Position numbers and translations under genes: made by a program. A stretch of 60,833 nt of DNA, taken from assembly GCA_017432885.1 (NCBI GenBank), contig JAFRIE010000013.1, forward strand, positions 81,956 to 142,788. Reading direction: 5' to 3'. Source of the stretch: Erysipelotrichaceae bacterium (GTDB taxonomy: Bacteria; Bacillota_I; Bacilli_A; Erysipelotrichales; Erysipelotrichaceae). Below, in pieces: positions 24,342-32,185 of this stretch (position 1 is its first letter; every line of letters starts with the position of its first letter). The notes beneath the pieces were generated by a model. It was given only the letters and a program-made list of their open reading frames with translations, did no database searches and was not told the DNA's origin.

Positions 24342-25164
24342 CCATGACTCCCTCCAGATAATTTCTGCACGTTACGACATCTTCTTCTTTCAGGCCGTGC
24401 ATGATGATCGGACCTTCGTATCCGTATTCTATCAGTAAGGATACAAACAACGGAAAATCAATCTTTCCCATGCCCGATCCCGTATAGACGGTTTTCCTGT
24501 TTTCAATGTAAAGATCTTTGCCGTGGGCCAGACAGACGTCCTTCCCCAGCAGTGAAAAGCTTTCCTTCAGTACTTCATCGATCCTGTCGATGTTCTTTTC
24601 AGTAAACAGATTGGCACCGTCCATGACGATCTTCAGATGTTCATCGGCAATGTCATCCAGATATCTTCTGGCCTTGTGCGCATCGTTGATGACATTGGTC
24701 GGTTCCGGCTCCACCCCCAGCACGATACCGTACTTGTGCGCAAATTCCAGGATGATCCTCGTCGTTTCCAGCAGTTCCCGGTAGGATGCCTCCTCCAGGT
24801 TCCTGTCGTCCCACTTCCACTTGTTTTCGTTCTTGCTTCCGGTACACAGGGTGATGACCGGTGCGTGCAGCCTGTGTGCCAGATAACACTGGTATTCGAA
24901 CTGCCGGATCGCTTTTTCTTTTCGGTCCGGATCGGGGTCGATCATGTTGAAGGTGCCGGAAAGGGCATCGATCCGGATGCTGTATTTTTCTGCACATTCA
25001 TTGATCCGGTCCAGAAGTTCCTCTTCCACGTGTTCCGGAAGCGGATCTTTTCGGATCGTTTCAAAATTGAACTGAACGTCATGGATCCCGTCCCGGGCAA
25101 TATCGGAAAAAGCCTCTTCACAGGAATCTCTGACATAGACCTTGGAGAATACGCCGATTTTCAT
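24325..25164 (-). CDS. Sugar phosphate isomerase/epimerase (xylose-isomerase-like TIM barrel)
   Basis: 279-aa AP_endonuc_2 family protein, related to IolE/UlaE/hydroxypyruvate-isomerase enzymes. Metal-site pattern of the family: Glu in GVEPEPTN, Asp and His around IVMDGANLF and CLAHGKDLY, and Glu near EDVVTCR at the end. I chose the ATG at 25164, preceded by AAAGGAAG, instead of an upstream in-frame start, because the protein then opens with the normal MKIGVFS barrel strand. First gene of a four-gene minus-strand operon with hydrolase, DUF3592-like protein and aldo/keto reductase. A UlaE-like role for the adjacent PTS is attractive but unproven. Confidence 0.82.
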   Translation of the reverse strand: MKIGVFSKVYVRDSCEEAFSDIARDGIHDVQFNFETIRKDPLPEHVEEELLDRINECAEKYSIRIDALSGTFNMIDPDPDRKEKAIRQFEYQCYLAHRLHAPVITLCTGSKNENKWKWDDRNLEEASYRELLETTRIILEFAHKYGIVLGVEPEPTNVINDAHKARRYLDDIADEHLKIVMDGANLFTEKNIDRIDEVLKESFSLLGKDVCLAHGKDLYIENRKTVYTGSGMGKIDFPLFVSLLIEYGYEGPIIMHGLKEEDVVTCRNYLEGVMDGKLC

Positions 25165-25225
25165 TTCTTTTACTTCCTTTCTTTTATTATAACTTTTTTC
25201 AATACCGATAAAGCTTGTGAATCCT

Positions 25226-25254
25226 TTCACGGATCCCTCTTTTTCTGTTATGAT
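25226..25254 (+). promoter_or_regulatory. Promoter of deoC copy 2
   Basis: -35 TTCACG (25226-25231), 17-base spacer, -10 TATGAT (25249-25254). GAGGA ribosome site at 25268-25272. It lies in the 114-base divergent gap. Confidence 0.6.
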
Positions 25255-25278
25255 ATTTTTGAGAAAAGAGGAAAAAAG

Positions 25279-25953
25279 ATGCTTACAAAAAAAGAACTAG
25301 CTGCGATGATCGACCATACTTATGTTAAACCTTACGCAACGGAAGAAGACATGTTCCGGCTCTGCGATGAAGCCATTAAATACGGATTCGCGATGGTTGC
25401 GGTAAACTCCGGACAGACCAAAAGATGTGCCGACTATATCCGGTCAAAAGGTGCCAAGATCCACACCGGCGCCGCGATCAGTTTCCCTTTGGGACAGATG
25501 ACGATCGAGGCTAAAGTCTTTGAAACGAAAGATGCGATCGCCAACGGAGCCGATGAGATCGACTATGTCATCAACATTACCGAACTGAAGAAAAAGAACT
25601 ACGATTACATCCGTGACGAGATGAAACAGATCACCGATCTGAGTCATGCCCATGGCCTGATCATCAAAGTCATCCTTGAAACCTTCTATCTGACGGATGA
25701 AGAAAAGATCAAGGTCTGTGAGATCGCTTCGGAAGTGAAACCCGACTTCCTCAAGACTTCTACCGGCATGTGTGAAGGCGGAGCTACCGTAGAAGATATC
25801 AGACTGATGAGAGAACATACCAGTCCTGATGTCAAGATCAAGGCTTCCGGCGGTGTACGTACGCTGGAACAGACACTGGCGTTTATTGAAGCCGGTGCAG
25901 AAAGGATCGGATCTTCCCAGGGCGTTAAGATCGTAGAAAGTCTGGCAGAATAG
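25279..25953 (+). CDS. deoC: Deoxyribose-phosphate aldolase (copy 2 of 3)
   Basis: 224-aa DeoC. Schiff-base lysine in FLKTSTGMCEGG, second lysine in VKIKASGGVRT. The start is the ATG at 25279 after AGAGGA; the frame is open further upstream but that part overlaps the divergent gene and has no ribosome site. It leads a short plus-strand operon with an MFS transporter 5 bases downstream, suggesting a nucleoside or sugar-acid pathway. In sequence it is distinct from the copies at 7034 and 35877. Confidence 0.92.
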   Translation: MLTKKELAAMIDHTYVKPYATEEDMFRLCDEAIKYGFAMVAVNSGQTKRCADYIRSKGAKIHTGAAISFPLGQMTIEAKVFETKDAIANGADEIDYVINITELKKKNYDYIRDEMKQITDLSHAHGLIIKVILETFYLTDEEKIKVCEIASEVKPDFLKTSTGMCEGGATVEDIRLMREHTSPDVKIKASGGVRTLEQTLAFIEAGAERIGSSQGVKIVESLAE

Positions 25954-25958
25954 CTTAT

Positions 25959-27200
25959 ATGGACAGGCAGCAGACCCTGAAAACAGCCTACCGAATGATG
26001 TTCATTTCAACCGTGTGTACCTTGTGTACGCACGTTTCTTATGTATGGAGCGTCATTTCTGCCGAACTGAAACTACAGAACGGCTGGACCAATCTGATGG
26101 CTTCAGCTCCTTATACGATCGGAAACATTGTAGCCGGTCTTTCCGCCATCCTTGCGGGCATTACTTCCGATCAGAAGAACCCGGGAAAAATGGCTCTTTT
26201 CGGAGCGGTAATGGTTGGTGCAGGGCTATGCATCCTGGCAGTGTTTTCCGGCAACTTTTTCCTGGTCTGTCTGGGATATGGGGTGCTGGTGGAATGCGGC
26301 CAGAACTTTTCCAATGTCGGACTGCCCAATGCCGCACTGAAATGGGTCCCTTCCGACTTGAAAGGAAAAACGGCAGGGATCTGTACCATCGGAACCAGCC
26401 TTTCGGCTTTACTGATTTCTGTCTTGTTTAAAGTCTATACCGGCTCCTTCGGCTTCAGGACCGGCATGATCCTGCTGGCCCTGACACTCTCGGCAATCGC
26501 CTCCCTGGCTGCTTCTTTCTTCAAACCTGCTCCGCAGGAAGTGATCGATCAAAACAGGAACGAATCCCTGAACTTCCGGGTCATCAGGACTCCCTACGAA
26601 GATCTGACTCTGCTGGAATGTCTTAAGACCAGACAGTTCCTGCTGTTTAATTTCTCCTGGTTTCTGGTCATGACCGCCAATCTGGCCGTCGTTTCCCAGA
26701 CCATCTCCATTATTAATTCCTTCTCCAGCGTCGCTTTTCCTTCCTGGATCTTCGTAGCTGTTGGAGGGATCGTCGGATCACTTGGAAGATTCTTTTTCGG
26801 TGCCGCATCCGACCGGGTCGGCGTACTGAAGATGTTCTCGCTTCTGACGGTCACTTTCGGCGCTGCACTGCTGCTTTTCCCCAATCTGCATTCCCCGATC
26901 CTGCTGTTTCTCTGTTACGCCCTGATCCAGTTTGTCGTAGCGGGAATGAATGCCGTCATCTTTGCGGCTTTGGGTCTGATTTTTGGAACCAGACACAACG
27001 GTGCGATTTCCGGTTTTAATGGAACGGGCTACGTCTTTGCGGGCATTCTCGGTCCGACTATCGCCTCGCTCTTCAAGGACCGCTACAACACCTACTATCC
27101 GGCCTTCATCCTGTTTGGCATTATCCAGTTCTTCGCAGCTTTCGTCTTCTACCGGATGTATCTCTGGCTGGAAGATTATAATCAGAAACAAAAACAATAA
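25959..27200 (+). CDS. MFS transporter (OFA-like)
   Basis: 413 aa with twelve predicted helices. The N-terminal half has SAPYTIGNIVAGLSAILAGITSD, with the Asp-containing loop between helices 2 and 3, and the GYGVLVECGQNFSNVGLPNAALKWVPSDLKGKTAGI loop resembles the oxalate/formate antiporter (OFA) subgroup. GRFFFGAASDRVG is the second-half repeat of the MFS loop. Substrate unknown, probably an organic acid. The ATG follows the deoC stop by 5 bases without its own strong ribosome site, so translation is likely coupled. Confidence 0.85.
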   Translation: MDRQQTLKTAYRMMFISTVCTLCTHVSYVWSVISAELKLQNGWTNLMASAPYTIGNIVAGLSAILAGITSDQKNPGKMALFGAVMVGAGLCILAVFSGNFFLVCLGYGVLVECGQNFSNVGLPNAALKWVPSDLKGKTAGICTIGTSLSALLISVLFKVYTGSFGFRTGMILLALTLSAIASLAASFFKPAPQEVIDQNRNESLNFRVIRTPYEDLTLLECLKTRQFLLFNFSWFLVMTANLAVVSQTISIINSFSSVAFPSWIFVAVGGIVGSLGRFFFGAASDRVGVLKMFSLLTVTFGAALLLFPNLHSPILLFLCYALIQFVVAGMNAVIFAALGLIFGTRHNGAISGFNGTGYVFAGILGPTIASLFKDRYNTYYPAFILFGIIQFFAAFVFYRMYLWLEDYNQKQKQ

Positions 27201-27232
27201 TGATAGAATAAAACTGAAAGAAGGAGATTATT

Positions 27233-27886
27233 ATGAACAACTATCTGATGTGTCCATCCACCATGTGCATGAACTTCGACAACCTGAAGGAAGACATCAA
27301 GCTTCTGGAAGAAGCGGGAATCGATATCTTCCATAACGACGTCATGGACGGTACATTCGTACCGAACATCACCCTGGGTATCAATGACATCAAGGCGATC
27401 CGCAGAAACACAAACAAAATGATTGACGCACACCTGATGATCGAAAATCCGATGAATAAAGTCGACTGGTTCATCGATGCGGGTGTCGATCTGATCTATA
27501 TCCACTTTGAAAGTGAAAGATATGTCGCCAAGACCCTGGCACATATCAAGGAAAGAGGAAAACTTGCAGGTATCGCCATTAATCCGGATACTTCCATTGA
27601 AACCGTCAAGGAAGTCCTGAATCTCTGTGATTATATTCTCTTCATGACAGTCAATCCGGGCTTCTCCGGACAGAAGCTGATCGAGTTCACCATCGACAAA
27701 CTACAGAGATTGATTGCCTTAAAGGAACAGTACGGCTACAAGATCGTCATCGACGGAGCCTGCTCACCGGAAGTCATCAAGAGGCTTGGTGAGATGGGAA
27801 CGGATGGTTTCGTCTTAGGAACCAGCGCTCTGTTTGGCAAGGGCAGAAGCTATAAAGATGTCATGGCCGATCTAAGAGAACTGTAA
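27233..27886 (+). CDS. Ribulose-phosphate 3-epimerase-family protein (homologue 2 of 3)
   Basis: 217-aa TIM barrel. MCPSTMCMNF replaces the usual APSILSADF start. HNDVMDGTFVPNITLG is close to the classical HIDVMDGxFVPN motif, DAHLMIENP follows, and VIDGACSPEVIKRL with VLGTSALF closes the active site and phosphate pocket. Of the three homologues this is the closest to true RPE in the DGTFVPN loop. AAGGAG precedes the ATG. It probably belongs to the deoC-MFS transcript. An AlsE-type (allulose-6-P) epimerase is an alternative. Confidence 0.85.
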   Translation: MNNYLMCPSTMCMNFDNLKEDIKLLEEAGIDIFHNDVMDGTFVPNITLGINDIKAIRRNTNKMIDAHLMIENPMNKVDWFIDAGVDLIYIHFESERYVAKTLAHIKERGKLAGIAINPDTSIETVKEVLNLCDYILFMTVNPGFSGQKLIEFTIDKLQRLIALKEQYGYKIVIDGACSPEVIKRLGEMGTDGFVLGTSALFGKGRSYKDVMADLREL

Positions 27887-27903
27887 AAAAGCAAAAGACA
27901 ATA

Positions 27904-27936
27904 AAAAAAGATACAGGTTGATCCTGTATCTTTTTT
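27904..27936. terminator. Bidirectional terminator between convergent genes
   Basis: Perfect 14-bp stem AAAAAAGATACAGG/CCTGTATCTTTTTT with a 5-base loop. It works in both directions and overlaps the stop codon of the minus-strand gene at 27935. Confidence 0.95.
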
Positions 27937-28606
27937 AGTCTTTCAACAGATCGCGGATCTTTTTCACGTTGTCGGAGAAATCCGTATCCTTCATGAACAG
28001 CGTCCGTGTTCCCAGGACCAGGACATCCGCTCCTGCTTTCTGGAAGATCTGCGCGGCTTCATAGGTCACATTCCCGTCCACCGAGATCAGACAACGGTCA
28101 TTTCCGTATTTGTGCAGGAGTTCCCTGACGTCTCTGATCTTGCGGGAGATGATATCCGGGAAGTAGTGCCGCGGACCGGCTCCCCCGTTACCCTGGATCA
28201 GCACGACCATATCCAGCAGTTCTGCCACATACTCCAGCGTACTGACCGGTGTGGCCATATTCAGGACAGCACCGCATCCGCACTTCTCTTTCGCTTTCAA
28301 CAGGCAGTTGGACAATTCCGTCGTTCCTTCTACCTGAACGGAGATGATGTCGTTTTCATCCAGAGGACCCTTGATCGCATCGACCATGTCTTCCGGATGT
28401 CTGGTCATGATATGGATATCCAGAGGAAGTTTCGTGAACCGTTTCAGCTGCGGGATAAGACCCATCGGCAGCATGATTGTCTTGCAGAAGGTGGTATCGG
28501 AAATATCGAAATGGATATAGTCGATACTGTTTCTTTCAAAATCTCTTACGACATCGCCGACGTGCAGCAGATCGACGCAGGCCAGTGAAGGTGCCAGTTT
28601 TACCAC
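27935..28606 (-). CDS. Ribulose-phosphate 3-epimerase-family protein (homologue 3 of 3)
   Basis: 223-aa TIM barrel. KLAPSLACVDLLHVG start, HFDISDTTF (in place of HIDVMDGxF), LDIHIMTRHPEDMVD, ISVDGNVTYEAAQ and VLGTRTLF phosphate loop. The catalytic His/Asp pattern is kept. GTG start, preceded by GGAG, 3 bases after the hexuloisomerase stop. In this operon it would take the ribulose-5-P made from hexulose-6-P (or its reverse) to xylulose-5-P; the sequence departs enough that another ketose phosphate is possible. Confidence 0.82.
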   Translation of the reverse strand: MVKLAPSLACVDLLHVGDVVRDFERNSIDYIHFDISDTTFCKTIMLPMGLIPQLKRFTKLPLDIHIMTRHPEDMVDAIKGPLDENDIISVQVEGTTELSNCLLKAKEKCGCGAVLNMATPVSTLEYVAELLDMVVLIQGNGGAGPRHYFPDIISRKIRDVRELLHKYGNDRCLISVDGNVTYEAAQIFQKAGADVLVLGTRTLFMKDTDFSDNVKKIRDLLKD

Positions 28607-28609
28607 GGT

Positions 28610-29161
28610 CTACTCCAGGTTGGCGTGTCTGACACGGATGAACTTGTCGATCTCGTCATTGGACAGACGTCCGGTGTTGAACATGCACATGACGACCGCG
28701 TCGCAGAAGATCAGCAGCGACTGTTCAAAGGATGAACCGCTGGACTGGATCTTGTCCGTATCGACGATCTTGTTGAACTGGACGATGTAGTCCGCTTCCT
28801 TGCCGATGGTCGATTCCGGATTGGAAGTGATGACTAGGATCTTAGCGTTGTTGTCCTTGGCAACGCCTACCCATGACTTCAGGTTCTTCGTTTCACCCGA
28901 GTTGGTTCCCAGGATCAGCAGATCGCCTTCCCGGATCGCCGGTGTTGTCGTATCGCCTACGACATGGGAATTGAAACCGAACTGCATCAGCCGCATCGCC
29001 AGAGAACGCATCATCAGCAAAGATCTGCCGGCACCGCCGATAAAGATCTGCTTCGCATTGAAAATTGCTTCGATCATCGTATCGACCTGTTCATCGGATA
29101 CGTTTCCTGCCGTATCCCTTAACTGGTCCAGAATTCTGTTATATAATTCACTGTATTTCAT
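28610..29161 (-). CDS. hxlB: 6-phospho-3-hexuloisomerase
   Basis: 183-aa SIS-domain enzyme converting hexulose-6-P to fructose-6-P in the ribulose monophosphate pathway. IFIGGAGRSLLMMRSLAMRL and HVVGDTTTPAIREGDLLILGTNSGET are diagnostic of PHI. The C-terminus RHANLE matches the family end carrying the catalytic His. It directly follows hexulose-phosphate synthase (1-base gap), as in bacterial hxlAB. Confidence 0.93.
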   Translation of the reverse strand: MKYSELYNRILDQLRDTAGNVSDEQVDTMIEAIFNAKQIFIGGAGRSLLMMRSLAMRLMQFGFNSHVVGDTTTPAIREGDLLILGTNSGETKNLKSWVGVAKDNNAKILVITSNPESTIGKEADYIVQFNKIVDTDKIQSSGSSFEQSLLIFCDAVVMCMFNTGRLSNDEIDKFIRVRHANLE

Positions 29162-29162
29162 A

Positions 29163-29792
29163 TTACGCCGCCTTTATCTTTTCCATGAAGATCCTGCATG
29201 CTTCTTTCGGATCCGGCTGATTGTTGATCGCACCGCCGACAATGATGACATCCGGTCCTTCCTTGATCATCGCATCGATCGTCGACATCTTGATGCCGCC
29301 CGCTACCGCTACTTTGGCATTCTTGACGACTGCCTTCACTCTATGCAGTTCATCCAGCGGATCGTGGGTTGCCTGAACATCGAATGCCGTATGAACGCAG
29401 ACATAGTCCGCACCGTTCTCGTCCAGCCATTTCGCTCTTTCTTCCACATCTCTGATGCCGATCAGGTCGACCAGAACTTCACCGCCATGTTCTCTGGCCG
29501 AACGGATGACTTCCAGGATCGTCGCATCTTCCGCACAGGCGCAGACCGTACAGATCTTTGCGCCGTTGTTGAAGGCCATGTCGGCTTCGATCTTGCCGCC
29601 ATCCATGATCTTGGTATCGGACAGAATGCACTTGTCAGGATACTTGTCGGAGAAATACTTTACTCTCTTCTGACCTTCATCGATGACCATCGGCGTACCA
29701 ACTTCGATGATGTCGATCATGTCCTTGAGCTCGTCCAGTCTCTTCTCCATCGTTTCAAAATCCATTACATCAAAAGCTACCTGTAATTCCAT
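29163..29792 (-). CDS. hxlA: 3-hexulose-6-phosphate synthase
   Basis: 209-aa orotidine-decarboxylase-superfamily barrel that condenses formaldehyde with ribulose-5-P (reversible). The metal-binding DxKxxD motif is SDTKIMDGG. AEDATI, VLVDLIG, VCVHTAFDVQAT and VAVAGGI follow the HPS pattern. The related 3-keto-L-gulonate-6-P decarboxylase (UlaD) would read ADAKIAD with a different following loop, so HPS is favoured, especially with hxlB next to it. Good ribosome site (AGAGGAGAG). Confidence 0.9.
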   Translation of the reverse strand: MELQVAFDVMDFETMEKRLDELKDMIDIIEVGTPMVIDEGQKRVKYFSDKYPDKCILSDTKIMDGGKIEADMAFNNGAKICTVCACAEDATILEVIRSAREHGGEVLVDLIGIRDVEERAKWLDENGADYVCVHTAFDVQATHDPLDELHRVKAVVKNAKVAVAGGIKMSTIDAMIKEGPDVIIVGGAINNQPDPKEACRIFMEKIKAA

Positions 29793-29806
29793 AATCTCTC
29801 CTCTTT

Positions 29807-30607
29807 CTAATAGAAAATCTTATTAATGGCTTCCTGACACTGTTCAGGCTGGCCTAAATAATCGTAAGCGTCCTTGTTTTCCGCAAATACTTCAAACACG
29901 GTCCTGTCGGCAAACAGATTCAGTTCCTCGGAAGGCTTTACGCCTTTGACTTCCAGTTCCGGCATGATCGGATAGTTCGGGTTCTTGACCGCAACCAGAA
30001 CATTGCCTTTCTTGAGAATGTAGTAGCCGAAACCTTTGTGATTCGTGATCGGCTCATAATGTAAAGGACACGGTACGGCCAGATTGTAGAAGGCCATCAT
30101 GTCATCGCCGATATTCATTGCGCAGTGGGCACAGAAAGCCGGAATGACGATCTTCTCTCCTGCGTTAACGACGACCATCCGCATGGACTTCACATTCAGT
30201 TCTTCGTCCTTCAGGAAGTTGTCCGCTTCCTGTAAGAAGAATGCCGCCTTGCCGTAGATGATCTCATAGATCTCTGCATACGGCAGTACATGACCTTCAT
30301 TAAAACCGTGGTAATGACCGGAGTTTTTGCGTACTTCGCCATTCAGATCGCCGGTATTAAGAACGGTAATGCCGTTCATCATGCCCTTTTCTTCATAGAT
30401 CTTCTTCTCTTCTTCGGAATGATAGACACCATTCACGAATACATAGTTCCAGGAATGATCATCTTCTTCAAACGGTTTCCGCAGCAGCGGATTCATGTCA
30501 AAACTCTTCTTGAACTTGACTTCACCGGTAACCATTGATTCATCAAAAACCAGGCCACTGTCCGTAACCTTAAAATCGAAATTCTTCGTATGGATCAGTT
30601 TTTCCAT
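29807..30607 (-). CDS. pgiA: Cupin-type glucose-6-phosphate isomerase
   Basis: 266-aa GPI of the cupin (PF06560) type, best known from Thermococcales and scattered bacteria, and unrelated to standard Pgi. Metal ligands are visible: GHYHGFNEGHVLPYAEIYEI (His, His, Glu) and IPAFCAHCAMNIG (His). The N-terminal extension of about 70 residues fits bacterial members. First gene of an operon with hxlA, hxlB and an epimerase, linking fructose-6-P and glucose-6-P to the RuMP steps. The ATG follows GGGGG(T)AG. The gene-symbol choice is by family only. Confidence 0.85.
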   Translation of the reverse strand: MEKLIHTKNFDFKVTDSGLVFDESMVTGEVKFKKSFDMNPLLRKPFEEDDHSWNYVFVNGVYHSEEEKKIYEEKGMMNGITVLNTGDLNGEVRKNSGHYHGFNEGHVLPYAEIYEIIYGKAAFFLQEADNFLKDEELNVKSMRMVVVNAGEKIVIPAFCAHCAMNIGDDMMAFYNLAVPCPLHYEPITNHKGFGYYILKKGNVLVAVKNPNYPIMPELEVKGVKPSEELNLFADRTVFEVFAENKDAYDYLGQPEQCQEAINKIFY

Positions 30608-30631
30608 AATCTACCCCCTGTTTCTACCTTC

Positions 30632-30637
30632 ATTATA
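30632..30637 (-). promoter_or_regulatory. -10 box of the RuMP operon
   Basis: Minus-strand TATAAT 24 bases before the pgiA ATG. Its -35 region falls inside the hairpin at 30647-30684, and no good -35 hexamer is visible. Confidence 0.5.
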
Positions 30638-30646
30638 CAATGTGCG

Positions 30647-30684
30647 ATATATAAACTCCCTGTACTTTTCGGGAGTTTATATAT
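30647..30684. terminator. Long AT-rich hairpin between lipid kinase and pgiA
   Basis: Perfect 14-bp stem ATATATAAACTCCC/GGGAGTTTATATAT with a 10-base loop. A T-run follows only in the plus direction, although neighbouring genes are on the minus strand. It may terminate the lipid kinase transcript weakly, block antisense transcription, or act on the pgiA promoter it overlaps. Confidence 0.55.
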
Positions 30685-30687
30685 TTT

Positions 30688-31596
30688 TTACATTTCCGGA
30701 GCGGCGAACTTGACAGCCAGCGGAACGACTTCCACCGTGAACCGGTTCTGATGAATAATCTCACCATCCAAAGAGAAGGCGAATCCTTCCGGCGCTTCCA
30801 CTTTTACCTTTTTCGCTCTCCGGTAAACGATGATATCCGCGAACTTCGGATTGTTCAGATGTTCGCCTCTTGTATAAACGCCGATCAGGGAAATGAAACG
30901 CAGCCTGGAGATCGGTCTCACCAGACAGACTTCCATGTAGCCGTCATTCAGTTCTGCCAAAGGAGCGCAGCAGAAGGATCCGCCAACATATCTGCCGTTG
31001 GACAGCGTACATAGTAACGAGACCCCTTCCGGATTCAGCAGTTCTCCGTCCGCATAGACCTTAAAACGGTTTTTCATGCTGGTAATCAGCGCCTTAACAA
31101 TACCCTTGGTATACAGACTCTTGCCGGCATTCCCCGTCTTTTCTCTGCCTTCGTTAACGGTAATGGCTACTGTCGTATCAAAGCCGAAATTGACTACGTT
31201 GTTACTGTAGCGGTCACCTACTTTCAGCAGGTCGATCTTTTCTGCTTTCGCCTTTATGACCCTGTCGATGTCAAAGAACTTCTCGGCACCTCCATAGGCC
31301 TTTACAAAGTCGTTTCCGCTGCCGCAGGGATAACAGCTCACCTCGGCATTATCGTGCCCTACAGCTCCGTTAAACACCTCAGAAAGCGTTCCATCACCAC
31401 CGCAGGCAATAAACCTTACCGCTTCCTCAGGGTGTTTTTCACAGTACTCTCTGACAAACACCGTAGCATCTTCTACCCCTCTTGTAAGATAGACTTCACA
31501 GCTGTCCTTATGTTCGGAAGTCTCGATCGCCTCTCTTATCGCGGCTTCGGCATTCACTTCACCCGCATGCGGATTGATCACAAACACATATTTCAT
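30688..31596 (-). CDS. Diacylglycerol/lipid kinase, YegS/DgkB family
   Basis: 302-aa DAGK catalytic-domain protein. FVINPHAG start, the nucleotide loop FIACGGDGTLSEVFNG near residue 62-77, and YPCGSGNDFVKAYG. The C-terminal beta domain ends in FSLDGEIIHQNRFTVEVVP. These enzymes phosphorylate diacylglycerol or related lipids at the inner membrane face. AGGAGGGC lies before the ATG. It may be co-transcribed with the phosphodiesterase 19 bases upstream. Confidence 0.92.
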   Translation of the reverse strand: MKYVFVINPHAGEVNAEAAIREAIETSEHKDSCEVYLTRGVEDATVFVREYCEKHPEEAVRFIACGGDGTLSEVFNGAVGHDNAEVSCYPCGSGNDFVKAYGGAEKFFDIDRVIKAKAEKIDLLKVGDRYSNNVVNFGFDTTVAITVNEGREKTGNAGKSLYTKGIVKALITSMKNRFKVYADGELLNPEGVSLLCTLSNGRYVGGSFCCAPLAELNDGYMEVCLVRPISRLRFISLIGVYTRGEHLNNPKFADIIVYRRAKKVKVEAPEGFAFSLDGEIIHQNRFTVEVVPLAVKFAAPEM

Positions 31597-31615
31597 CGTC
31601 TGCCCTCCTGTCTGA

Positions 31616-32185
31616 TTAATCCTCTTCCTCTTTCCAATGATAGTTCATATAAACTTCTCCATCGAGCTTCTTCCACTCGAAGAGATCCTTTTCAAATGTC
31701 ATGTAACCGTGCGGCGTATCCTGTTTCGGCATGGACAGCGAGCCCGGGTTCATGAAGATCAGACCATTCCGCTTCTCGCATACCGGTACATGGATATGGC
31801 CGAACAGTAAGATATCATTCGGACGCAGGAATGGATGATGGTCCCTGTGATAGATGTGTCCATGCGTCGCAAAGATCAGCTTTTCTCCTACAGGCAGAAG
31901 CAGATACTCCGCCATGATCGGAAACTGCAGAACCATCTGGTCCACTTCCGCCTCGCAGTTTCCTCTTACGGAAAAGGCACAGTCCTTTAAGCCGTTTAGA
32001 AGTTCAATGACCTTCTTGGGTTCATAAGCTTCCGGCAGATCATTACGCGGACCATGGTACAGCAGGTCGCCTAAAAGAAGCAGCCTGTCGGCCTTTTCTC
32101 TTTTCCATGCTTCTATCAGTTTTTCACAATACAGGGCGGAACCGTGGATATCCGAAGCGATCAGCCATTTCATTTCCTTTTTCAT
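31616..32185 (-). CDS. Metallophosphoesterase, YfcE/MJ0936 type
   Basis: 189-aa calcineurin-like phosphodiesterase. Metal-binding motifs occur in order: ASDIHGS, LGDLLYHG, RGNCEAEVDQM, FATHGHIYH and FGHIHVP. The usual GNCD reads GNCE here, a mild change at a metal-site motif. Start: TGATGA overlap with the stop of the TPM gene suggests the ATG at 32185; a second in-frame ATG 12 bases on is also possible. Cytosolic. Substrate unknown (cyclic or nucleic phosphodiesters in relatives). Confidence 0.88.
   Translation of the reverse strand: MKKEMKWLIASDIHGSALYCEKLIEAWKREKADRLLLLGDLLYHGPRNDLPEAYEPKKVIELLNGLKDCAFSVRGNCEAEVDQMVLQFPIMAEYLLLPVGEKLIFATHGHIYHRDHHPFLRPNDILLFGHIHVPVCEKRNGLIFMNPGSLSMPKQDTPHGYMTFEKDLFEWKKLDGEVYMNYHWKEEED

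Noticed and set aside
24637..25278. In-frame upstream extension of deoC copy 2
   Set aside because: It would overlap the divergent isomerase gene; the protein from the ATG at 25279 has the normal DeoC start and a ribosome site.
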